Below, in pieces: positions 1 to 4,721 of a DNA stretch of 10,032 nt. The notes beneath the pieces are model-generated. The model was not told the DNA's origin. It ran no database searches and worked only from the letters and a program-made list of their open reading frames with translations. Source of the stretch: Pseudomonadota bacterium (GTDB lineage Bacteria > Pseudomonadota > Gammaproteobacteria > Burkholderiales > SG8-39); assembly GCA_003242425.1 (NCBI GenBank), contig QGUL01000035.1, positions 1-10,032 on the forward strand. The letters are read 5' to 3'. The stretch's first letter is position 1; each line of letters opens with the position of its first letter. Position numbers and translations under genes: made by a program.

Positions 1-213
1 CAAGGTTTGCGAGACACCCGCACCGACGGGCTTAACCCCCCCATCAAGGACTTGAACCCCCGCCGCGAAGCCCTCATGCAGGGGCTGGAGCTGGTCGAAA
101 AACGCTATCGCGCCCAGTTCACTGCACTGGACGCCATGCTCGCGTCCATGCAGCAGACCGCCAGCTATCTGCAACAGCAACTCGCCAACCTGCCGAAGAT
201 CAACAACGACTGA
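1..213 (+). CDS. fliD: FliD, flagellar filament cap protein (C-terminal end, 5' truncated by window)
   Basis: This is the last 70 codons of a gene that enters from the left; the frame is open to base 1, so the TTG at 7 is not the real start. The residues form a helical, coiled-coil C-terminus: a GLN..IKDL segment, then VEKRYRAQFTALDAMLASM and SYLQQQLANL. This is the typical end of FliD, where the D0 coiled coil packs on the filament tip. FliD caps the filament and directs flagellin polymerisation. The next genes encode the flagellin chaperone FliS and the FliD chaperone FliT, the usual fliD-fliS-fliT order. The stop at 211-213 lies only four bases before the -35 element of the fliS promoter. 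The identification is secure; most of the protein is outside the window. Confidence 0.93.
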   Translation, partial: QGLRDTRTDGLNPPIKDLNPRREALMQGLELVEKRYRAQFTALDAMLASMQQTASYLQQQLANLPKINND

Positions 214-217
214 GCCG

Positions 218-244
218 TAAAGAATTCCTGAATGCTGCCGATAC
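218..244 (+). promoter_or_regulatory. sigma-28 (FliA) promoter for fliS and the genes behind it
   Basis: TAAAGAAT at 218-225, an 11-base spacer, then GCCGATAC at 237-244. The known enterobacterial FliA consensus is TAAAGTTT-N11-GCCGATAA, so the two boxes match 6/8 and 7/8 with exact spacing. The site fills the gap between the fliD stop and the fliS start. Transcription should begin near 250-252, giving a leader of about 25 bases before the ATG at 277. It implies that fliS and followers are late-class genes, expressed after hook completion when FlgM is exported. Confidence 0.85.
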
Positions 245-276
245 TCAAGGTATCTCCAACTGAAACGGCTCCAGTC

Positions 277-687
277 ATGTTCGGCTCCTTCGGCACCGCC
301 GCCTATACCCAGGTCAATGTCGAAACCGGCGTCGCAGCCGCCGATCCGCACAAGCTCATCGGCATGCTGTACGAGGGCCTGCTGCAGTCGCTGGCGCGGG
401 CGCGCGAAGCGATGCGCGCCGGAGAAATCGCACGCAAGGGCGAATCGATCTCCAGGGCGATCCGCATCCTGGAAGAGGGGCTGCGTGGCAGCCTCGACAT
501 CGCCCGCGGCGGCAGCATCGCGCAGCAGCTCGATGCGCTGTACGAATACATGATCAACCGGCTGCTGTTCGCCAATCTGAAAAACGATCCGGCGACGGTG
601 GAGGAAGTGGTCCGGCTTGCGACCGAGCTGCGCGATGCCTGGCAGGCCATGCCGGAAGAAGCGCGCACCTCGATGGCCGCGGCGTAA
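277..687 (+). CDS. fliS: FliS, flagellin export chaperone
   Basis: 136 residues, normal for FliS. FliS binds the C-terminus of flagellin in the cytoplasm, prevents premature polymerisation and delivers it to the FlhA export gate. The sequence has the family pattern: an N-terminal Y-x-x-V-x-VETG stretch (Y10 to G18), the DPHKLIGMLYEGLL helix at about 23-36, the KGESISRAIRILEEGL helix at about 54-69, and LDALYEYMINRLLFANLKND at about 85-104. An in-frame ATG at 232 exists, but it lies inside the spacer of the FliA promoter and upstream of the predicted transcript start. The ATG at 277 also gives the usual MFG... N-terminus, so I chose it. No good Shine-Dalgarno sequence is visible before 277. 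fliT follows after 45 bases. Confidence 0.95.
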   Translation: MFGSFGTAAYTQVNVETGVAAADPHKLIGMLYEGLLQSLARAREAMRAGEIARKGESISRAIRILEEGLRGSLDIARGGSIAQQLDALYEYMINRLLFANLKNDPATVEEVVRLATELRDAWQAMPEEARTSMAAA

Positions 688-732
688 AAGTCCGGCATGC
701 GAGGCGGAATCAATGGAACGGGGGACGCTGAG

Positions 733-1050
733 ATGGGTGCGGAAGTGCTGAACCTCTACGAGTCCATCGCCGATGCGAGCGCCCGTATGCTGGCCGCGGC
801 GCGGCGCGGGGACTGGGACGCGCTCATCGAGGCCGAAAAGGAATGCGCGCGCCGGGTCGAGCGCCTCAAGGCGCAACGCGTGGACGGTCCGCTCGGCGAC
901 GAGATCGACCGCCGCCGGCGCGATATCATTCTGACCGTGCTCGAGCATGATGCCGAGATCCGCGAGCTCACCCAGCCGTGGATGGCCCGGCTGGAGTGGC
1001 TGCTGAACGCCGCGGCCGCGGGCCGTCGCGTCGAGCAGGCGTATCGTTGA
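733..1050 (+). CDS. fliT: FliT, FliD export chaperone / flagellar protein
   Basis: 105 residues, almost all predicted helix, matching the size and style of FliT. FliT family members chaperone the cap protein FliD and in enterics also bind FlhDC and the export ATPase parts FliI/FliJ; whether the regulatory role exists here cannot be seen. Visible features are an LYESIADASARMLAAARRGDW first helix and a repeated acidic/arginine helix pattern. The C-terminal stretch (TQPWMARLEWLLNAA, then GRRVEQAYR) is where FliT homologues carry the FliD-binding helix and regulatory tail. The ATG at 733 is preferred over the in-frame ATG at 697 because a GGGGGA Shine-Dalgarno lies just upstream (about 719-725). 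The identification rests on weak sequence similarity plus strong position after fliD-fliS. Confidence 0.85.
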   Translation: MGAEVLNLYESIADASARMLAAARRGDWDALIEAEKECARRVERLKAQRVDGPLGDEIDRRRRDIILTVLEHDAEIRELTQPWMARLEWLLNAAAAGRRVEQAYR

Positions 1051-1076
1051 GCCGCGTCGTATGAGGAATCGCAGCG

Positions 1077-1274
1077 ATGTTGGAACGCACGCCCGCGCAG
1101 CCCGTCACGCCGGCCGTCCCGGCGGTTCCGGCTGTGCGCCGCGAGTGTGATTCGCGCGAGCAGTCCCGTCCTCATCGCCATTCCCGCCGCGAGTCCGAAC
1201 GCCGCCCGCCGGCTCCGCCTGCGCATCCCGACGGTCTGCCTCACATCGACGAATACGCCGCGCCGCACGGTTGA
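1077..1274 (+). CDS. small hypothetical protein, proline/arginine-rich
   Basis: 65 residues, not recognised. A GAGGAA Shine-Dalgarno at 1063-1068 is well placed before the ATG, and the stop codon overlaps the ribosome site of the next gene, leaving only 9 bases to its ATG. It sits neatly in a 26/9-base spaced operon slot between fliT and the FliK-family gene. The protein has an Ala/Pro/Val-rich start with PAVPAVPAV repeats, a basic Arg/His/Ser middle (about residues 20-45) with many Pro, and an acidic-aromatic ending around HIDEYA. It is probably disordered, with no membrane segment or signal peptide. Third-position G+C is high (about three quarters by hand count) but seems below that of the neighbours, so it is either a fast-evolving gene or a chance frame in GC-rich DNA. 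Spacing and ribosome site favour a real gene. Confidence 0.5.
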   Translation: MLERTPAQPVTPAVPAVPAVRRECDSREQSRPHRHSRRESERRPPAPPAHPDGLPHIDEYAAPHG

Positions 1275-1283
1275 GGTGCAGCC

Positions 1284-2249
1284 ATGGCCGACCCGGCGAA
1301 CGCGCTTTCCGCCCTCGCGTCGCGAATCAAATTCGACAAACTCGAAACGCTGCTCGACCTGAACGCAGCGGCAGCCAAAACCGCACCCACAGCCGGTCCG
1401 CAGGAACCCGTCAACCCTTTAAGCGGCACAGAAAGCGTCAAGGCGCATCTCGCCCCGCCCAAGGAAGACGCGGCTGCCGTCACGAAAGCGCCTGCCGGGA
1501 CGGCGCCGGCGCAACCGCCCGCTTCCGCCACGACGCGCCTGAGCGCTGATGCCGCACTGATCAGCGCCTTGCTCGCCGAGACATCCGGAAAACCGCGCCC
1601 GGCAATGGCCGGCATCGACGTCTCCACGGCCCCGCCGGAACTCGCGGCCCGTGCGCTGCTGCGCTCGCTTTCCTCAAGCGGCCTGTTCTACGAAGCGCAT
1701 CTGGAGGAATGGGTCAACGGCGAGCGCACACTGGACAGCCTGCGCGCCGAACCGCAGAATCGCTTCATTCCCGTCCCAGCACGCACGGGTCCGCTGCCGC
1801 AACCACTTCCGCTGCCGGCTCAGGAAGCCGCCGACGCGCCGGACGCCCAATCGGGTACGCAGCCGGGTGCGACGAGTCACGGCGCGGTACCGGAACCGCT
1901 TCTTTCCATCGTGCGCGAACAGCTGGATGCGCTCGATCTGCGCCGGGTGCACTGGCAGGGCGAAGTCTGGCCGCGGCAGCAGGCGGAACTGGAAATCGCC
2001 GAGGAACGCGCTTCCCCGGAGCGGGCAGCGCAGGAGGCGCGCGCCTGGATCACCACGCTGCGCATCGAGCTGCCGCAGCTCGGCGCGATCGAGGCGCGCA
2101 TCGCTTTGGACGCAGCGGGTGTGCGTCTCAGTCTGCGCGCCGCGCCGGCGACCATCGAAACCCTGCGCGCCCATCACGACGGTTTCGCCGCCGCCCTCGC
2201 GGAAGCGGGCATCGCATTGCGCGCCACGGAGTGGCATAGCGATGAGTGA
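1284..2249 (+). CDS. FliK-family flagellar hook-length control protein
   Basis: 321 residues. The C-terminus (about 250-317) reads as a Flg_hook (FliK C-terminal) domain: ITTLRIELPQLGAIEARIAL, then VRLSLRA, then a helix ending in a FAAALAEAGI segment. In FliK this domain contacts the C-terminal domain of FlhB and triggers the export switch from rod/hook to filament substrates. The N-terminal 100 residues are Ala/Pro-rich and probably flexible. A central island, SGLFYEAHLEEW at 132-143, resembles a segment I associate with this betaproteobacterial subgroup. It is shorter than the usual hook-ruler FliK (about 400 residues or more) and sits apart from fliJ, where fliK is often found, so a separate canonical fliK may exist outside the window; I therefore leave the symbol blank. 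A GAGGTG ribosome site (1273-1278) precedes the ATG. The stop overlaps the next start by 8 bases. Confidence 0.85.
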   Translation: MADPANALSALASRIKFDKLETLLDLNAAAAKTAPTAGPQEPVNPLSGTESVKAHLAPPKEDAAAVTKAPAGTAPAQPPASATTRLSADAALISALLAETSGKPRPAMAGIDVSTAPPELAARALLRSLSSSGLFYEAHLEEWVNGERTLDSLRAEPQNRFIPVPARTGPLPQPLPLPAQEAADAPDAQSGTQPGATSHGAVPEPLLSIVREQLDALDLRRVHWQGEVWPRQQAELEIAEERASPERAAQEARAWITTLRIELPQLGAIEARIALDAAGVRLSLRAAPATIETLRAHHDGFAAALAEAGIALRATEWHSDE

Positions 2250-2547
2250 ACAGGATTTCCAACCGCTGCCGAGCGCCGTCGCCCTCGCCTACCGCGAAGG
2301 CGACATCGCGCCCCGCGTGGTCGCCAAGGGCCGCGGATGGCTCGCCGAAGAGATCATGCGGCGCGCCGCCGAGGCCGGCGTGTACGTGCACCAGTCGCGC
2401 GAGCTGGTGAGTTTGCTGATGCAAGTGGATCTGGATCGACACATTCCGCCGCAGCTCTATCGCGTGGTCGCGGAACTGCTGGCGTGGCTTTATCGCATGG
2501 AGCAGGCTGGCAAACTGCCAGCCGCACCCGAAGGGAGATTGAAATGA
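2242..2547 (+). CDS. orphan FlhB C-terminal-domain protein (EscU/YscU/HrcU family, FhlB type)
   Basis: 101 residues matching only the last part of FlhB, the export-gate switch protein. AVALAY at 12-17, then APRVVAKGRGWLAEEI at 23-38 and IPPQLYRVVAELLAWLYRM near 73-91, line up with the FlhB-CC fragment that follows the autocleavage site. The four transmembrane helices and the NPTH cleavage motif of full FlhB are absent, so it is a soluble cytoplasmic protein that starts where the cleaved FlhB fragment would. Such stand-alone proteins occur in other flagellated bacteria, and in Salmonella a homologue can partly replace FlhB-CC. GGAG at 2228-2231 supports the ATG at 2242, which lies inside the end of the FliK-family gene, indicating translational coupling to its likely partner. 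It probably modulates substrate specificity of export; the exact role is inferred. Confidence 0.88.
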   Translation: MSEQDFQPLPSAVALAYREGDIAPRVVAKGRGWLAEEIMRRAAEAGVYVHQSRELVSLLMQVDLDRHIPPQLYRVVAELLAWLYRMEQAGKLPAAPEGRLK

Positions 2548-3299
2548 CAGGCATGGTGGAGCTGTTCAAGCAGCGGCTCCAGTCCGAACTGTACGCGCGT
2601 TATCGCATCGACTCGCAGGTCGAGATCCTCGCGCTGCTGCGCGCGTTGCGCGACGCGCGCAGCCAGATCGTGCTGCACTTCGGTGCCCAGTCCTACATCG
2701 TCAGCCGCCTGCTGGAACTGTGGCCGGACAAGCGCCGCGCCGCGCTCGACTTCGGTCCCGACGAAGCGGCCAACGCCGCGCTGCTCAGGGCCGGGCGGGC
2801 GGTGGTCGAAACCCAGCTGCACCAGATCTCCATCCAGTACGAGGTGGACGGCTTTCGCCGCATCGAGCTGCCCGACGGCCCCGCGATCGAAGCTGCGTTC
2901 CCCTCGTGCGTGCTGCGCCTGCAACGCCGCGAGGCTTTCCGTGTGCCGACGCGGATCACCCAGCCGCTCCATCTGCACGTACCGGCTCAGGACAACTGTC
3001 CCGAGGAGGTGAAACTGCGGCTGGTGGACATCAGCGCAGGCGGTATAGGCGTCCTCGTGGAGGAAGGAAGCAGCTTTGCGCCCCAAACAGGCATGGTGCT
3101 GCGCGGCTGCCGGCTCGACTTGCCGCAGGTCGGTCTGGTGGTGGCCGACGTCGAGGTGCGTCACGTGATCCAGCGCGACAGCGAGCCCAAACCGCAACTG
3201 CAGTGCGGCATGCGCTTCCTCGCCCTGCCGCCGCAGATGTCGAACTTCGTCCAGCGCTTCGTGATGCAGCTGGAACGCGAGTGGCGCAAGCTGCGGTGA
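2544..3299 (+). CDS. ycgR: YcgR-type flagellar brake protein (PilZ domain, cyclic-di-GMP receptor)
   Basis: 251 residues with the two-domain YcgR layout. The N-terminal YcgR (PilZN) beta domain covers about 15-120. The PilZ domain covers about 125-245 and shows both cyclic-di-GMP-binding motifs: RxxxR at R129-R133 (R-E-A-F-R) and DxSxxG at D162-G167. When loaded with cyclic-di-GMP, YcgR binds the FliG/MotA rotor-stator interface, slows the motor and biases its rotation. All binding arginines are present, so it should be ligand-competent. The start is set by AGGGAGA six bases upstream and by the ATGA overlap with the preceding stop. It is last in the fliS operon, so the sigma-28 promoter at 218-244 probably drives it, as ycgR is a FliA gene in E. 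coli. It ends 7 bases before the stop of the opposing HDOD gene; I see no terminator. Confidence 0.92.
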   Translation: MTGMVELFKQRLQSELYARYRIDSQVEILALLRALRDARSQIVLHFGAQSYIVSRLLELWPDKRRAALDFGPDEAANAALLRAGRAVVETQLHQISIQYEVDGFRRIELPDGPAIEAAFPSCVLRLQRREAFRVPTRITQPLHLHVPAQDNCPEEVKLRLVDISAGGIGVLVEEGSSFAPQTGMVLRGCRLDLPQVGLVVADVEVRHVIQRDSEPKPQLQCGMRFLALPPQMSNFVQRFVMQLEREWRKLR

Positions 3300-3306
3300 A
3301 GCGCCC

Positions 3307-4161
3307 TCAGCTCAGCGCGCGGCCGAGCTCCTCGCGCAGGTTCTCCACGCCGTTCTCGTCGAGATCGAGCACGCTCAAAGCCGTGCCGCCGCCCAACGGC
3401 CATTCCGGGCAGGACACGTCGCGCTCGTGACGCGCGTAAACCTCTTCCGCGACCAGACCCATCGCCGCCGTGCGCACCGCGAGCTCGCGGGCACGGCCCG
3501 GCCACTTGTCGTAGTCGTGATGCAGGAGGATGGCTTTCCAGACGCTCTCGTTCAGGTGCCAGCTGGTGCCGAAGTAGGCGCCGACGTGCGCATGGGTCAC
3601 GCCGTAACGCGCCATTTCGACGGCGGTGATCGGCGCGCTGCCGTCGAAAGCCTCGCCGGTGAGGATGTCCTCGTAGGAGGCATGCTTGTCCCGCATGGCC
3701 GCCATGCCGGCGTCGCGGAACAGGCCGAAGGTGTAGGCCTGATTGGGATCGCAGATCTTCAGTTCGCGCGCCACCAGCATGCAGGCCGCCGCCATGCCCG
3801 CGGAATGCGCCCAGAAATGGTCCATGGACGGGCTCTTGGCCACGGCGAAGGCCTGGCGCAACAGCAGGCCGGTGATGAGCTGCGCGACATTGTGCAGCCC
3901 GAGCAGGATCAAGGCCTGCATGACCGACGTCGCCTTGTAGCGCAGGCCGTAGAGCGGCGAATTGACCGTCTTGAGCATCGCCGCGGCGAGCCCGACGTCG
4001 GCCGCCACCCATTGCGACACCTTGTTGAGGTCGGGTTCGGGGGAATGCATCTCGCGCACGATGCGCGTCAGGATGGACGGACAGGGCGGGATCCGGATCT
4101 GCCGGACGAGGCGGTCGACCTCGCTGTCGATCCCTTCGACGGCTGGCACGGCGTCGTTCAT
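3307..4161 (-). CDS. HDOD-domain signalling/output protein
   Basis: 284 residues. The HDOD domain spans about 20-215: IPPCPSILTRIVREM at about 24-38, DLNKVSQWVAADVGLAAAML, then TVNSPLYGL and VMQALILLGLHNVAQLI. HDOD proteins are HD-hydrolase relatives usually lacking catalytic residues; they act as regulatory outputs, often beside chemotaxis, motility or cyclic-di-GMP genes, and in other bacteria some are needed for motility. Here the position of the HD dyad reads F-R-D (148-150) in GLFRDAGMAAM, so the metal-binding His is gone, although HHD is present at 214-216. There is no receiver, GGDEF or EAL domain, signal peptide or membrane helix, so it should be cytoplasmic. AAAGGA lies about seven bases before the ATG. 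It has its own sigma-28 promoter, so it belongs with late flagellar genes. It converges on ycgR. The family is certain; the function is not known. Confidence 0.92.
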   Translation of the reverse strand: MNDAVPAVEGIDSEVDRLVRQIRIPPCPSILTRIVREMHSPEPDLNKVSQWVAADVGLAAAMLKTVNSPLYGLRYKATSVMQALILLGLHNVAQLITGLLLRQAFAVAKSPSMDHFWAHSAGMAAACMLVARELKICDPNQAYTFGLFRDAGMAAMRDKHASYEDILTGEAFDGSAPITAVEMARYGVTHAHVGAYFGTSWHLNESVWKAILLHHDYDKWPGRARELAVRTAAMGLVAEEVYARHERDVSCPEWPLGGGTALSVLDLDENGVENLREELGRALS

Positions 4162-4192
4162 GTCGCGGTCCTTTACGGGCGGATCGGAGAAT

Positions 4193-4219
4193 TTATCGGC
4201 CGTGCGCCGCCGAACTTGA
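4193..4219 (-). promoter_or_regulatory. sigma-28 (FliA) promoter for the HDOD gene
   Basis: Read on the minus strand: TCAAGTTC (4219 to 4212), an 11-base spacer, then GCCGATAA (4200 to 4193). The -10 box is a perfect 8/8 match to the FliA consensus. The -35 box matches 6/8 of TAAAGTTT and agrees well with the TCAAGTT form common in Pseudomonas. The predicted start is near 4185-4187, giving a leader of about 25 bases that carries the AAAGGA ribosome site. GC-rich inverted repeats (4204-4212 against 4225-4240) surround the -35 box and might also help end fliE transcription, though no T-run follows. Confidence 0.85.
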
Positions 4220-4240
4220 GCGTACGGCGGTGCGCGGCGC

Positions 4241-4549
4241 TCAGATCTGCATGTTCATGATGTCGTGGTACGCCGAAACCAGCTTGTTGCGCACCTGCAC
4301 CAGCGCCTGGAAGCTGATGTTCGCCTTCGAGGCCGCGATCATGGTCTCCTCCAGGCTGACGTTGGGATCGTTCATGGCGTAGGCGTTGGCGAGCGCGGTC
4401 GCTTCCTGCTGGCTCGCATTGACGCGGTCGAGCGCGGCCTTGAACACCTCGGCGAAATCGGCCCTGGCCGGCCCCGGCGCGGCCCGTCCCGGCTGCTGCA
4501 GGTAGGCGCCCGGGTTGATGCTCGAGATCCTGGTTTCCCAATCTGCCAT
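4241..4549 (-). CDS. fliE: FliE, flagellar hook-basal body complex protein
   Basis: 102 residues, the usual FliE length. FliE is an early export substrate that joins the MS ring (FliF) to the proximal rod. The C-terminal half carries the family signature: ADFAEVFKAALDRVNASQQEA, then an NDPNVSLEETMIAASKANISFQ-like stretch, and the ending VRNKLVSAYHDIMNMQI. The N-terminus is Pro/Ala-rich and variable, as is normal. The start is well supported by AAGGAGA about 8 bases upstream on the minus strand. It is transcribed away from fliF, the same divergent layout as in enterics. The downstream HDOD gene has its own sigma-28 promoter, so fliE may be monocistronic or read through into it. No convincing promoter for fliE itself was found. 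Confidence 0.96.
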   Translation of the reverse strand: MADWETRISSINPGAYLQQPGRAAPGPARADFAEVFKAALDRVNASQQEATALANAYAMNDPNVSLEETMIAASKANISFQALVQVRNKLVSAYHDIMNMQI

Positions 4550-4642
4550 GCCCTGTCTCCTTTTCGATGCCTGCGCAGACTAGCAGCGGCTTCGTCAAAG
4601 TCGAGCGGGGAATTGCAGCCGAAAGGGGCGGCTATTCGCGCA

Positions 4643-4670
4643 TTGGCCGCGCCCCGGGGGCGCCCATAAT
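4643..4670 (+). promoter_or_regulatory. candidate sigma-70-type promoter for the fliF operon
   Basis: TTGGCC at 4643-4648, a 16-base spacer, then CATAAT at 4665-4670, the only good -10-like hexamer between fliE and fliF. The match to TTGACA/TATAAT is 4/6 and 5/6. Transcription would start near 4677, inside the inverted repeat at 4672-4698, about 45 bases before the fliF ATG. No sigma-54 (GG-N10-GC) or FliA promoter with good match was found here, although flagellar class II genes often use sigma-54, so this call is tentative. Confidence 0.35.
4649..4663. repeat. 15-base GC-only dyad in the candidate promoter spacer
   Basis: GCGCCCC, one central G, then GGGGCGC: seven bases on each side pair perfectly. 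It fills nearly the whole gap between the candidate -35 and -10 boxes. It could be a regulator operator, but being made only of G and C in a GC-rich genome it may also be chance. Confidence 0.45.
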
Positions 4671-4671
4671 C

Positions 4672-4698
4672 GGCGCGAGCCCAGGGGCCGCTCGCGCC
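4672..4698. repeat. perfect 9-base inverted repeat upstream of fliF
   Basis: GGCGCGAGC at 4672-4680 and its exact complement GCTCGCGCC at 4690-4698 flank a 9-base centre. It lies at and just after the predicted transcription start of fliF and ends 23 bases before the ATG. It could be an operator at +1, a stable 5'-leader hairpin, or part of a bidirectional barrier between fliE and fliF. No T-run follows on either strand, so a simple intrinsic terminator is unlikely. Confidence 0.6.
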
Positions 4699-4721
4699 CC
4701 GCCACGCATGCGTCTTTGAAT

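Noticed and set aside
232..276. Extension of fliS to the in-frame ATG at 232
   Set aside because: The ATG lies between the two boxes of the FliA promoter, upstream of the predicted transcript start, and the added residues do not look like FliS.
697..732. Extension of fliT to the in-frame ATG at 697
   Set aside because: The GGGGGA ribosome site fits the ATG at 733, and FliT homologues start close to the LYESI helix.
2337..2543. Upstream extension of ycgR in the same frame
   Set aside because: It overlaps the FlhB-CC gene almost entirely, and the YcgR domain, ribosome site and ATGA overlap all point to 2544.
4143..4160. TGGCACG motif resembling a sigma-54 -24 element
   Set aside because: It lies within the HDOD coding region and lacks GC at the right distance for a -12 element.
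4596..4625. FliA-like site CAAAGTCG ... GCCGAAAG between fliE and fliF
   Set aside because: The spacer is 14 bases, not 11, and both boxes match poorly.
4625..4645. Possible sigma-54 site (GG-N10-GC) upstream of fliF
   Set aside because: Only the GG and GC dinucleotides fit; the flanking TGGCAC and TTGC bases are absent, and such matches are common in GC-rich DNA.
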